Positions 23,289 through 34,517 of a stretch of DNA of 64,000 nucleotides are shown piece by piece. The stretch lies in assembly GCA_009809945.1 (NCBI GenBank), contig WTPW01001266.1, positions 64,444 through 128,443 on the forward strand, in the 5' to 3' direction. The notes under the pieces were generated by a model. The model did not search any database. It worked only from the letters and a program-made list of their open reading frames with translations, and was not told where the DNA came from. The number at the start of each line of letters is the position of its first letter. Positions within the stretch are counted from its first letter, which is position 1. Origin of the DNA: Gigaspora margarita (taxonomy: Eukaryota > Glomeromycota > Glomeromycetes > Diversisporales > Gigasporaceae). A program made the translations under genes and the position numbers.

Positions 23289-24512
23289 TAGTCTAACCTC
23301 TATATAGTCACCCTCTATATAGTCACAAATCCAATATAATCACTTTTGTAAATTTAACAACCTTTTTACTATCATTTTTACCTCTATATAAGCACATTTA
23401 CATTATAATCACTTTCACAATTTTTTATTTACTACCTATATAAAACTACCCCTACATAATCATATCATTATTATAAATATTTTGGATTAATTATTTTATT
23501 ATTATAAATATTTTTATGCTATTTTATTATTTTTTAACAAATAAAAATTTTTAAATTTTGTTTTTTTCAAATAATCGATTATAATTGCTACATATAAAAG
23601 TTAAAATTGTACTAACTAAATCAATAATAATGCTCTATGTAATATTGTTCAGGAGACAAAATTACATATATATTGAAATTTTAAAATAATTTAAATAACA
23701 TTTTATTATTACACTTTTACAAGTTACGCTTAGGCGAAAAAAACTAAAAAAAATTAAAAATTTTTGAATTTAACTTTAAATTATAAAAGTGTATTAGTAA
23801 AATTTTATCTAAATTATTTAAAAATTTTAAGATATATGTAAATTTGTATCCTGAATAACTTTACTTAGATTATTTCCTTCGATTTACTTAATATAATTTT
23901 GACTTTTATATGTAGCTACTATATACGATTATTTTAAAAAAGAATTTTTTAATTTTTTTTTTAAATAATCGTATATCATAGCTACATATAAAAGTCAAAA
24001 TTATATTAAGTAAATCGATAATAGTTATCTAAGTAAAGTTATTCGGAATACAAAATTACATATATTTTGAAATTTTGAAATCATTATATTAAAATTTTAT
24101 TAATGCATTTTTATAATTTCAGATAAGTTCAAAAATTTTTAATTTTTTAATTTTTTTTTTGTCAAGGTGTAACTTGTAAAAGTATAATAATAAAATGTTA
24201 TTCAAATTATCTCAAAATTTCAACATATATGTAATTTTGTCTCCTGATTAATGTTACTTAGAGCATTATTATCGATTTACTTAGTATCAGGTATAATTTT
24301 AACTTTTATATGTAGCAATTATAATCGATTATTTAAAAAAAAACAAAATTTAAAAATTTTTATTTATTAAAACTTCTATATAATTACAATTTTTTTTTAT
24401 ATATAATTTTATTATAATTGTGATTATATAGAATTCCCTCTATATTAGGCACATCTCTATATAATCACCACTTTTTGTATCCCAAAGGTGTGACTATATG
24501 GAGGTTAGACTA
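23289..24512. mobile_element. TA-flanked giant palindrome, pogo-like ends
   Basis: Ends TAGTCTAACCTCTATATAGT and reverse-complemented TAGTCTAACCTCCATATAGT with TA outside (23287-23288; 24513-24514). Almost the whole 1.2 kb folds on itself about a centre near 23945 (ACGATTATTTTAAAAAA against its complement). Repeated blocks ATCGATTATAATTGCTACAT and GTAATTTTGTCTCCTGA are shared with foldback family A and the element at 24984. Confidence -1.
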
Positions 24513-24687
24513 TATATACAATTCACTATATTTAAAAAAAAGTAAAAAAATTTTTTTAAAAAAAAGATATTTAAATAATTTTGCAACCAATATGCAGTTG
24601 TATGATCTTGTATTTTGCAAATGCATTAATGTGCATATGATAAAGATATGGTCAAAATTTGAGCAAAATTAAATTACTGGTTGTGAA

Positions 24688-24871
24688 TAGTGATATTAGT
24701 CAAAATAATTTAAATATTTAGGTATTTAGACAAATTGAATTTAGACAATTTTGACTTTGTTTTTTTTTTAAAAATTACTATTAAAAAATTAATTTAGATA
24801 TTTAGATATTTAGACAATTTAATTTAGACAAATTTTGATATTTGCAAAAATAATTTCAACAAACAATATTA
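24688..24871. mobile_element. Small MITE of the 8498 family
   Basis: Ends TAGTGATATTAGTCAAAATA and reverse-complemented TAATATTGTTTGTTGAAATT. The flanking 8-mers GTTGTGAA and GTTTTGAA match at 7 of 8. Interior of repeated ATTTAGATATTTAGACAA motifs, as in the 8498-16657 element. Confidence -1.
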
Positions 24872-24983
24872 GTTTTGAAGAAATTAAGCTTTAAAGTAAG
24901 ATAATTTGATTGTTTTATTATATATGCATATATATAAATTACTTTAGTAAATTATATAGTAAATAATTTTAAAATAGTTACTA

Positions 24984-25951
24984 CTGTCTTCCTTCTCTAC
25001 AATCACCTCCTCTATAGTCACAACCTCTATATAATCACACAAAATTTTAACTAACATTTTTTTTATATAAAAATATCTTTATATAATCACAAATAGCTTA
25101 TAATTACTATTACATTTTTTAGAAGCTTTTTGAGATTTTTTTATTAGTAAAAGCTCTTATATGATCACAATATCATATATTAAAGTCTAAATTTTACTAC
25201 TATAGATTCCTGAAAGTAAGCTATATTTTTGTTATGCAAAAAATCATAAGTTTGCTTGTTTTGGGTTAAATTTAGTTTTTAGCGATCGCAAGTAGTTGCT
25301 ACATAGTGAAGTCCAAATTCTACTAAATAAATTGATTATAATCGCTTAAGTAAACTTGTCCAAAAGATCTAAATGCATATACTTTAAAATTTTTATTCAA
25401 ATTGGAAAATTTTTTATTATTTGACTTTTAATTTTACATTCATCAAATATACTTTTTTAAAAAATTTTACTTTTCTTCTTTTCTTGTTCTATATACCTGC
25501 AAACTTTAATTTTAAGTTAATTAGTTAACCCAGAGAGGGATCTTAGCTCAAAGTTATATAGTAAATTCATATGTTTTTTTTATAATTTTTATTATAAATT
25601 TATTTCTAGGGGACATGTCCTATGGCTGTTATTATTTGTTGGACAAAAAAAATAATTTATTTTTTTTTGTCCAACATAAAGTAAAGAAATTAATTAATAA
25701 AAGTTCATCCAAATTATATGAAACTTTTAAAATACATGTAGTTTGTTATTCCAAACCACTTTACTCAATGCATAAAAGTTGATTTACTATATGTAGCAAC
25801 TATTTGTAATTATAATATTTACTTCTATATAATCACATAATATAAACTATAGTATTAGATGTGATTATATAGGTAATTACTATATAATCACACCTCTTTA
25901 TAATCATCATATTTGCTACAACAAACTACGTGATTATAGAGAAGGAATACA
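24984..25951. mobile_element. TA-flanked element with pogo-like ends
   Basis: Ends CTGTCTTCCTTCTCTACAAT and reverse-complemented CTGTATTCCTTCTCTATAAT, TA on both sides (24982-24983; 25952-25953). Contains a diverged foldback family A copy (about 25275-25810) with extra sequence at its centre, including a palindrome of TTTGTTGGACAAAAAAAATA type near 25650. Confidence -1.
25275..25810. repeat. Foldback family A, diverged copy 2
   Basis: Left arm TAGCGATCGCAAGTAGTTGC, TTATAATCGCTTAAGTAAAC; right arm ends ATATGTAGCAACTATTTGTA. The centre differs from the other copies. Confidence -1.
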
Positions 25952-26289
25952 GTATTAATAATTTTTTTATTTTATTAATAAAATAATCAAAATAATTTTA
26001 TTTTTATCAATCCGGTAATCTATAATTATATTAAATTAAAAAAATTAAAAATTAATTTGTACAAAAAATATTTTAATCAGAGCTATTTGAAATATAAATC
26101 TTTTTGCACCAGCTCATAATATATATAATATATATATATATAGACAATATCTTTTATTACTAGTACGATACACACTATTTTCTAATTGACCAATTATTTA
26201 TTTGTTTTGATTTTACATTAATTAAAACAAAACAAATAGCAGCCAGATTAAGATTAGGGTTAGAATTTGGTAGAGGCAGTGTCTAGTTG

Positions 26290-26937
26290 GGGTGTGCGAT
26301 CAATTAATAAAATCAAAACTATATATAGATGTATATCAAATTTTATAAGTGAATTTTTTTATGCATGATGTAGATCATGATTTTTATTATAATTAGATAG
26401 TAAATTTTAAATAGATATATAGTTTTAACAATATTATATTTCAAAATAAAACTTTTGTAAAGCCTAAGATCGAACCTTTGTTAACAAAGTTACGTTTTTA
26501 TTTTTTGTATTTGAATATAAAAAATTCAAAATTCTACTACAATTTTTAAATTTTTATATTCAAATACAAAAAAATAAAAACATAACTTTGTTAACAAAGG
26601 TCTGATATTAGGCTTTACAAAGGTTTAATTTTGAAATATATTATTGTTAATGCTATATATCTATTTGAAATTAGGGGCATGCCAATTATTACGTAATTTT
26701 TACCATAGATACATGGACAGAGATAGTGATCACGTCTATATATTATATTAACCAATCTGAATTAGATAATGTGATCACACCATACATGGATGAGGGTGGC
26801 TACTAAGTAAAAAATATTATGTAATAAATGGCATGCCCCTTACTATCTAATTATATTGATCTGCATAAAAAAATTCACATATAAAATTTGATATACATCT
26901 ATATATAGTTTTGATTTTATTAATTGATCGCACACCC
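26290..26937. mobile_element. Foldback element with 12-bp flanking repeat
   Basis: Arms of about 240 bp from GGGTGTGCGATCAATTAATA to its complement at 26937, pairing through CTTTGTTAACAAAG-containing blocks to a centre near 26545. The 12-mer AGTGTCTAGTTG lies on both sides (26278-26289 and 26939-26950), longer than hAT, Tc1 or Harbinger TSDs. The right arm is interrupted by a Harbinger-like MITE at 26674. Confidence -1.
26674..26839. mobile_element. PIF/Harbinger-like MITE, 166 bp, nested
   Basis: Ends GGGGCATGCCAATTATTACG and reverse-complemented GGGGCATGCCATTTATTACA, flanked by TTA (26671-26673; 26840-26842). Removing it restores symmetry of the surrounding foldback (TTACTATCTAATTATA against the left-arm TATAATTAGATAGTAA), proving insertion order. 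Confidence -1.
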
Positions 26938-27128
26938 TAGTGTCTAGTTGACCCCCTATAATCCAAAATTTTGTAAAAAATTTTTTTTAAAAAAAAATTG
27001 TTTTTTTAAAAAATGACTATTTTGATTTAATTTCATATTACACCTGATTCTGAGGAGGCTACCGTATTATTAAGTGCAAGCAATAGGTTTTTATCTCTAT
27101 TAATTAAAGGAAAGAATAATTACTACTC

Positions 27129-27564
27129 ATATGCTCTAATTTTTGGAATTTATAAAAAAAGCTTATTTTTTAAAAATTTAAAGCTAACTAATTTTTGATC
27201 TACTAGTCCATTTTAAATAATTTTACTACCAAAATGTTCATCTCTTTGAGACGATTCCAACGAGCCCAAAATCATAAATTTCCAATTACAGAGTCATGAG
27301 AAAATGCACTATCAAATAGGTGACGCACCTGAAATTGGTTTAACATAGATCAAACTAATTTTAGGTAAATCACCTATTTGATAGTGCATTTTCTCATGAC
27401 CCTGTATGGATTTTTAGGATTTTGGGCTCGTTGAAATCGTATCAAAGAGGTGAACATTTTGGTAGTAAAATCATTTAAAATGGACCAGTAGATCAAAAAT
27501 TATTTAGCTTTAAAGTTTTAAAAAAATAAGCTTTTTTTATAAATTCCAAAAATTAGAGCATATG
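27129..27564. mobile_element. Foldback with about 200-bp arms
   Basis: Arms from CATATGCTCTAATTTTTGGA to the complement ending at 27564; the loop is about 40 bp (around 27325-27366). Internal blocks TTTTACTACCAAAATGTTCA and CGAGCCCAAAATC recur in degenerate form at 5285-5350 and 8330-8400, so a dispersed family exists. TSD not resolved. Confidence -1.
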
Positions 27565-27935
27565 TTAAACGTGATTTACACTTTAGAGTATTTTGATTCC
27601 ATTAATTGATAATCTGCCAGTCATCAGGTGCATGATAATAGTGTAACATAATGCAGATTACTATATAAATTACTATATATGTGAATTCTATGATCATCCA
27701 AGAAAAAATATTTTTTTACTAAGTTAATTGATCTTGTCAACTAATTGAAAGTTGTAGAGCTCGTCGTTGCAGTTCTAATGGTAGTTAAATCATCCAAATC
27801 AATTCAGTGAAAGCCAAGATATCTTTAAAAAATGCGTTAACAACTATATAAAATCTCTATATAAACAATAGATTGTTTATATAGAAATTTTATATAATTA
27901 TTAACATGTTTTTTAAAGATATCTTGGCTTTCACT

Positions 27936-29375
27936 TAGGCTTCCGCAAAGGCCGGGTAGGGCCGGGTACTAGCAATACCCTAACCCTACCCACCTATAAA
28001 AGGGCTCAACTATCTGGGCCTACCCTTGCCCTAGGGTTCAGAATCCAGTACCCGTACCTGCCCAGGGTACTCTCCGAACTACCCAAAAAGATACCTGCAA
28101 AGATACCCACAAGTGGATTATAAACTAACTTGTTAGCAAATTATAAAAACTAATACAAAATCAAAAATTATGGTTCATATCTTTTGTAAATTCTTTGTTA
28201 GTAGTGGGCATAAACTTTTTCTATAACGGTTTGTATAATCTCTGCAGATTATGATTTAAAGTAAAATCAGATGATTTTCTAATTCTAAGAGAACTTCAAA
28301 TATTTTCGAATACATAGAGATATGTTATAAATATTATTGATTAAATATATTTCCTTTAATCATTATCACAAAAATCATAGGAACACACTTTTTTGCAGAC
28401 CGCAATAATATTTTTATGCCTTNAGCATTGTACAATCAGATTTTAAGTGCATCGTCCCAGAAAATAAAAAAACAATATGCTTAAAGAACTGGGTAAAATT
28501 CACCACCCAANTTTATTTCAAGATCATACAATATATTTTAATGACCATCGTCCCATTATATAATTCTAAATTAAAAACATCGCTGTCCATGAAATCTTCC
28601 ATTGCTTTGTTATTTTATATCAGTAGTAAATTCTATGGTATTAGCTTAGTATTATTAGCTTTAAACGTTCTAGTATAATATTACAAAAGAAGTCATAGCA
28701 ATACTATTATCTTGACTTACTGTAGCTTTTAATAGCCTTCTATTTTTCTTCATACTGATAGCTTAGTGCGTTGGTAGCTTAGTATGCTAGTAATTAGCGT
28801 TGGTAATTAGTGCGTGCATTGGTAATTAGTGCGTTGGTAATAGTGCGTTAGTATTTAATGTGTTGGTAATTAGTATTAGTATGTTGGAAATTAGTGCGTT
28901 GATATTAGTGCGTTGGTAATTAGTGCATTGATAGTTGGTGCGTTAGTGATTAGTGCGTACGTAGTTAAAGACATTTGCGTTATTATTTATGATTAAACCA
29001 AAGAAAAAAAAGCCGATTTATATATATAGATAATCTAATGTGTAACATTTGATATCGGTATAGAACCTGAATTATGATTGGGTTGTTTTAATATTGGGTA
29101 TTCATAGGTACAAGGGTAGGGTACGTTGCTTCTTTAGCCATACAAGAGCTTAATACTCTGAGCCCTTACCCTTATCCTAATGCCTGAAAATTAATACTCT
29201 AACCCGATCCGTATGGTACTACCCTCAGGGTACTCACGGGTAGCCCAAAGCCTAGGGCTTAGTGACGTTGAGCCCTTACTCTTACCCTAGGGCCCAAAAA
29301 TTGATACCCTCACCTGGTCTGTGTGGTACTACCCTCAGGGTACCCGTGGGTAGCCCGAGCCCTTGCGGAAGCCTA
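27936..29375. mobile_element. Non-autonomous hAT, 1440 bp, perfect TSD
   Basis: Ends TAGGCTTCCGCAAAGGCCGG and reverse-complemented TAGGCTTCCGCAAGGGCTCG, flanked by CTTTCACT on both sides (27928-27935; 29376-29383). Both ends carry strikingly GC-rich repeats of GGGTAC/TACCC and CCCTTACCCT type over about 200 bp, against an AT-rich centre. No transposase. A minisatellite of GTGCGTTGGTAATTA units lies at about 28760-28975. Confidence -1.
28760..28975. repeat. Minisatellite of GTGCGTTGGTAATTA units
   Basis: About twelve degenerate units of 15-18 bp (GCGTTGGTAATTAGT and variants) in the centre of the 27936 hAT-like element. Confidence -1.
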
Positions 29376-29559
29376 CTTTCACTAGACTGATTTGGATGAT
29401 TTAACTACCATTAGAACTACAACAACGAGCTCTACAACGTTCAATTAGTCAACAAGATCGATTAACTTAGTAAAAAAATATTTTTCCTTGGATGATCGTA
29501 GCATTCACATATATAGTAATTTACATAGTGATTTGCATCAATTTAAAGCTGCTAGTGAA

Positions 29560-29830
29560 ACTAATTAGTTTCACTAGTTGAAACTGGTGAACCTGGTGAA
29601 ACTGGTGAAACTTAAAAAGTGATTTGGTAAAACTGGTGAAACTAGGTGAAACTAGATAATACTGGTGATACTGGTGATACTAGTAATACTGGTGAAACTG
29701 GTGATACTAGTAAAACTGGCGATACTAATGAAACTGGTGATACTAGTAAAACTGGTAATATTGGTAAAATTGATGATACAGTGATATTAGTGATACTGCT
29801 GATACTGGTAATACCAATTTTGAGTAGCTT
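29560..29830 (+). repeat. 9-bp minisatellite (GATACTGGT-type)
   Basis: About 25 copies of GGTGAAACT/GGTGATACT/AGTAAAACT. Read in one frame this gives Gly/Ser-X-Thr triplets (GDTGDTSNTGETGDTSKTGD), but there is no supporting gene structure. Shorter inverted-sense patches lie at 30290-30350 (AGTATCACCAGTTTTACC) and 34150-34200. More likely a satellite inside a transposon end than a protein. Confidence -1.
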
Positions 29831-29848
29831 ATTTTTCAGATAAAAGAG

Positions 29849-30230
29849 GTTTTTAGCAGTCGCAAGTAGTCACTACATAGTAAAGTCCAAAATTTACTAT
29901 ATAAATCGATTATATTCGCTTAAGTAAATATGTTCAGAAGAACAAAATGCATTTTTTTTAAAATTTTTATACAAATAGAAGAACATTTTATTATTTAACT
30001 TTTAATTTTTACTTTTATCGAATATATTTTTTAAAAAAATTTTAATTTTTTCATCAAAAGTAAAAATTAAAAATCAAATAATAAAATATTTTTTAATCTT
30101 ACTAAAAATTTTATAATATATCAGATATGTATTTTGATCTTTCAAATAAGTTTACTTAAGCAATGATAATTGATTTATATAGTAGAATTTAGATTTTACT
30201 ATGTAGTGACTATTGTTGATCGTGGAGTAG
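29849..30230. mobile_element. Foldback family A, copy 3
   Basis: Arms TAGCAGTCGCAAGTAGTCAC / AATCGATTATATTCGCTTAA and complements, centre near 30045 (TTTTTTAAAAAAATTTTAAT). The sequence just left (TAGCTTATTTTTCAGATAAA) resembles the sequence just right (TAGCCTATTTTTGGATCAAA), so flanks or a partial tandem copy may be present. Confidence -1.
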
Positions 30231-30519
30231 CCTATTTTTGGATCAAAAGACGTTTTTAAGTTATTGATCTATTTTTGGACACATAGAGTAGTATTACTAG
30301 TATTACTAGTATCACCAGTTTTACCAGTATTACTAGTATCCATCACCAAAATTTGTAAAGGGATTACTATCGATGTTTATCAGTTATTGGTTAGTAATCG
30401 ATTAAAATCCCCCATGACGAGGACTATCAATTAAGTTAGTAATCGATAATAATCNGTAATAATCGATAGTAATCAGATTAAAAATCATGAAAAATAATTC
30501 TAATCAATACTATTATACT

Positions 30520-32024
30520 TTATACTTATTTTTAAACATTTTACAGGTTTTCGCATATTTTCACAAGGTTTTACATTTTAATGTAAAATTTTATATTTTT
30601 TTTATTTATTATTATTATTATACATTATATTTTAAATTAAATATATTTTATTATATATTATATTATATTACATATTTTTATTATATATTATTATAAAAAA
30701 AAATGAAAAACCAAAAAAAAACCCTCCGAAAAAAATAACAAAAAAAAACAAACCCGAAAAAATAGTAATAATTTTTAACTACTTTTGCACTTCATCGCTT
30801 ATATTCACTACTTCTTGCAAAGTGTCGGAGAAGTTAGAGTTGTTGTTCTTGCAAGTACCAGAAAAGTCAGATCGTTTTCTTGCAAAGTTTTGAAAAAAGC
30901 CAGGAATAAATAAAATAAAATTAAAAAAATAAGTAAAAAAAAAGAAAAACAAACAAAAACAAAAACGTAAGCAAACTAAATAAAAAAAAACAAAGCTCCA
31001 AATCTCTATTTTCCTAAAGTAAGAGTTCGTTTCTTATAATTTAGTAATCGTTGAAGATTTTTGCAATGTACTGGAATAATAAAAAAATAAAAATTAAAGA
31101 AATAAGTAAAAAGAAAACAACGGAATATAAGCAAACTGAATAAAAATAAAAATAAAACCCCAAATCTCTATTTTATTTGCTTCTATTCGCTCATATTCGC
31201 TTCTATTCGCTTATATTCACTTATATTCGCTACTTTCTAAAAAATAGTAAGTAAAAAAAATAAAAAAACTATTCTCGGAAGTGTTAGTGTTATACCACCT
31301 GTACAAACACAAGAGGAACAAGAAAAATTACCCATATGACCCATACAAACGCAAGAAAACGAGCAAGACCACCCTATACAAATGCAAAAGAAACGAGCAA
31401 GACCACCCCATATGAACGCAAGAGAAAAAAACAAATAGACCATCTACAAGAACACTAAAAATCTATGCAATACCATCAACAAGAATACCAAGAGGCACGT
31501 AGCTATTCCACAAGAACACCAATGACACAAGCTAGCGACAATTCCAACAACGACACCAACAACGACATCAACTACAACACCAGCGATGACACCAACTAGG
31601 ACAACACCAATGCGTTGCCTTGCGCAAAGTGTCGGAAAGTCTCTATATTTCATGCCAAAAAGTGTTTTTTTGTAGAAATAAAATAAAAAAAATTAAAAAA
31701 TAATAATAAATAAAAGAAAAAAAATGATACTAAACGAAACGAAATGTAACAAAAAAAACAAAGCGAAAACAAAAAAACAATATAAAAGTGATAGAAGATC
31801 TAAATTATAAACAAAAAAAATAAACAAAGATCTAATCTGATCTTGTACTATGATCATTAAAACATTTTGAAACAAATCGAAACATTTTGAAAATATTAAT
31901 TAAACACGTTCTTGGTATGATTTAGGATACAGATCTACAGATCCAGCCCAGTCCTAAAATATTTCGAATATATTCGAAATATTAAAAAAAAAAAGAGAAA
32001 AAAAAAAGAAGAGAAAACAAAAGG
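30520..32024. mobile_element. A-rich TIR element, copy 3, truncated by gap
   Basis: Shares TTTTACAGG...GCAAGGTTTTACATTTTA, A-runs and CTTGCAAAGTGTCGGAGAAG motifs with copies 1 and 2. A purine-rich low-complexity block at 31260-31620 (AACACCAATGACAC-type repeats) is extra. The right end, with ATTTCGAATATATTCGAAAT, abuts the N gap, so the far end is unseen. Confidence -1.
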
Positions 32025-32656
32025 GNNNNNNNNNNNNNNNNNNNNNNNNNNNNNNNNNNNNNNNNNNNNNNNNNNNNNNNNNNNNNNNNNNNNNNNNNNN
32101 NNNNNNNNNNNNNNNNNNNNNNNNNNNNNNNNNNNNNNNNNNNNNNNNNNNNNNNNNNNNNNNNNNNNNNNNNNNNNNNNNNNNNNNNNNNNNNNNNNNN
32201 NNNNNNNNNNNNNNNNNNNNNNNNNNNNNNNNNNNNNNNNNNNNNNNNNNNNNNNNNNNNNNNNNNNNNNNNNNNNNNNNNNNNNNNNNNNNNNNNNNNN
32301 NNNNNNNNNNNNNNNNNNNNNNNNNNNNNNNNNNNNNNNNNNNNNNNNNNNNNNNNNNNNNNNNNNNNNNNNNNNNNNNNNNNNNNNNNNNNNNNNNNNN
32401 NNNNNNNNNNNNNNNNNNNNNNNNNNNNNNNNNNNNNNNNNNNNNNNNNNNNNNNNNNNNNNNNNNNNNNNNNNNNNNNNNNNNNNNNNNNNNNNNNNNN
32501 NNNNNNNNNNNNNNNNNNNNNNNNNNNNNNNNNNNNNNNNNNNNNNNNNNNNNNNNNNNNNNNNNNNNNNNNNNNNNNNNNNNNNNNNNNNNNNNNNNNN
32601 NNNNNNNNNNNNNNNNNNNNNNNNNNNNNNNNNNNNNNNNNNNNNNNNNNNNNNNN
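32025..32656. other. Assembly gap (N run)
   Basis: Run of N; any reading frame through it is artefactual. Confidence -1.
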
Positions 32657-33656
32657 TTTTTTTTTTTTTTTTATAGAATGAACTCTTTGTTCGCAATTTT
32701 TTATTATTAATTTATACAATCATTACATACGTAATTACAGTACAAACTTTTAATATCTAATCTTAAACTTAGGACTAATTTATCCTCGAGTTAAATTCTA
32801 CCCAATTGTAAACCCCCGTGCGTAATACAACCAGGATTTATGCTTCTGAACCTACTTCTATTCCCTAAATTAGCATTCCCCGCATCTCTCATGCTGGTTC
32901 TATTAACTCCCAAATAGGTGTTTGGAGATCATCCACCGCATTCGTAAATTTTATACTTCCTATTTGGTGACTGAAGGGCGCAAAGTTCGTAAGAAGGGCC
33001 ACATCCCTACTACCGTATAGTCCATGTCCTCACCTGGCACTACCTTAGTAGGCACCTCACCTCTTGTTTCTTCACCATAATCGTCATCCCATCCATTAAC
33101 GCCTTTTCAAACTTTTTCAGCATGCAATGACTTTGCCATATAAGGAGACTCCCGTGTGTTGGTTAGGTATAGGCTATGTTGCATAACCGAGATTACTCTC
33201 AACTAGGGTCGTAGTACTAGACTACTACCAATTTTCGTCCGAAGTGATTGGTGGTTTCTGTTGGTGTGCCCATCATGGCTTCTGCATACCTTTGTCGTAT
33301 TTCTACTACCAGCCCGGTGCATCCTGCATTCGCTTTTTTACACGTCTCCAAGTGCAGCCACTGACCTGACTCTGCATATTTATTTCCTATTTCGGTTCTT
33401 CCACATGTGCCAGAGGTGTTCCTTGAAACGTAGACCTGTTCTGCGGGTTTCTACCTGTTCTCCGCTTCTCTCACCATAAACATGATGCCATCTTCTCCAT
33501 ATAGAATCCATTCTGCCAGAACCGTCTATCAATCAAGTATTCACGTGGACTTCCACTGAGTATGGGACAAATATTCGTAGAATTTCGTCTACTAAGACTT
33601 GAACCAGAAACCTCTAGCGTAGGGTATAGGCGTCTAGACCACTAGGCTATGGGCCC
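32657..33656 (-). mobile_element. tRNA-headed retroposon, copy 2 (different body)
   Basis: Minus-strand element. The tRNA-like head at about 33656-33585 has A box TAGCCTAGTGGTC and B box GGTTCAAGTCT. A GC-richer body of about 800 bp does not match the other copies. The shared core GAGGATAAATTAGTCCTAAG (32768-32787, complement) follows, then a tail of about 100 bp and an A-run (plus-strand T-run 32657-32672) at the gap. Its TSD is hidden by the gap. No functional tRNA: the acceptor ends do not pair. Confidence -1.
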
Positions 33657-34517
33657 ATACCCATAATTATTTTTTTACTTAGTTACGATAAATGTTAGAT
33701 TTATAGTTGTTAGACGAAACCTCGAAGTTTCATGCTAATAAAACTATGTATGTACTAACAAATTAAGATTGCATCATAACTTGCTGTACAATAGAATCAT
33801 ATGACTTTGCTGTAACTTTGGTTGACAAAATGTCTTTCTAAGCATGCATAATATGTATGTACGTACGTTCGTACAAAGATTCGACATGCCGTATTACAAA
33901 TTATATTTAATTTACTGATAATTTCTTTATCATACGTATTATGATTTTGTTATAACCGGGTTCATATAAACTGAGTTTTGAACCCAGTTTTATAAGCTAA
34001 GTTTATAAACTGGGTTTATAAATCAGGTTTATAAACTAGATTATAAAACTGGTTCAAGAACTTGTCGTTAATTTTTCTTTGAATGAANNGCTAAAAAGAG
34101 TAGTTTGAACCAGGTTCAGACCCGGTTCATTTGAACGACTTAACATCCCTACCAGTTTCACCAATACTAGTTGGTGATTGGTGATTGGTGAAAACTAGTG
34201 CACCATTATAATTTAGTTTCACTAGCAGCTTTAGTTACATTAAACTATGATCATATACCTGATGACTAGTGGATCATCAATTAAAATACCATCATATGAT
34301 GCTTACCTTATATCTCTTTCTTCATAAAATTATATTAAACATTGTTGTACTGTTTGCAAAAAATATTTTCTAACAATTTTTTTTCTAACCAAGCATCGAA
34401 GATTTGCACATTATAGCACTTATATAAACAGCCAGACAAGCAACCTAGATCAAATTCAGCTACTGTTGAAGACTTCTTTATGCTTTTGTCTTTGCTTGGA
34501 ATAACTGATCATGAATC
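33657..34517. repeat. AT-rich interval with a decayed hAT-like MITE
   Basis: Between about 33950 and 34150, motifs AACCGGGTTCATATAAACTG and TGAACCAGGTTCAGACCCGG form an imperfect inverted pair around TTTATAAACTGGGTTTATAA repeats; the right end looks like AACATCCCTA. Two unresolved bases near 34088. No gene. Confidence -1.

Larger units (their letters stand above)
22446..26116. mobile_element. TA-flanked element, 3.7 kb, host of four inserts
   Basis: Ends TGGGCCAGTGCAAAAAGATT and reverse-complemented TGAGCTGGTGCAAAAAGATT, each next to TA. The end sequence resembles Tc1/mariner termini. No transposase seen. Contains a hAT MITE (22806), a TA-flanked foldback (23289), a small hAT-like MITE (24688) and another TA-flanked element (24984). 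A subterminal block at about 22735-22800 recurs inverted at about 48370-48450. Confidence -1.
27651..29538. mobile_element. Foldback interrupted by a hAT-like element
   Basis: Left arm starts ATGCAGATTACTATATAAAT and the right arm ends in the complement of ATGCAAATCACTATGTAAAT. Arm blocks AGTTGTAGAGCTCGTCGTTG pair with CAACGAGCTCTACAACGTTC. The arms are pushed apart by the 1440-bp insert at 27936-29375. Confidence -1.

Noticed and set aside
29646-29843. Collagen-like Gly-X-Thr protein
   Set aside because: Arises from a 9-bp minisatellite; no start context, splice structure or conserved flank, and similar satellite lies inverted elsewhere.
31935-32719. Long minus-strand reading frames across the first N run
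   Set aside because: They exist only because N is translated as X; flanking residues are poly-Lys/Phe from homopolymers.
33585-33656. Possible functional tRNA gene (minus strand)
   Set aside because: Good A and B boxes, but the acceptor stem does not pair and it continues into a retroposon body. The same applies to the heads at about 17935-18010 and 42105-42172.
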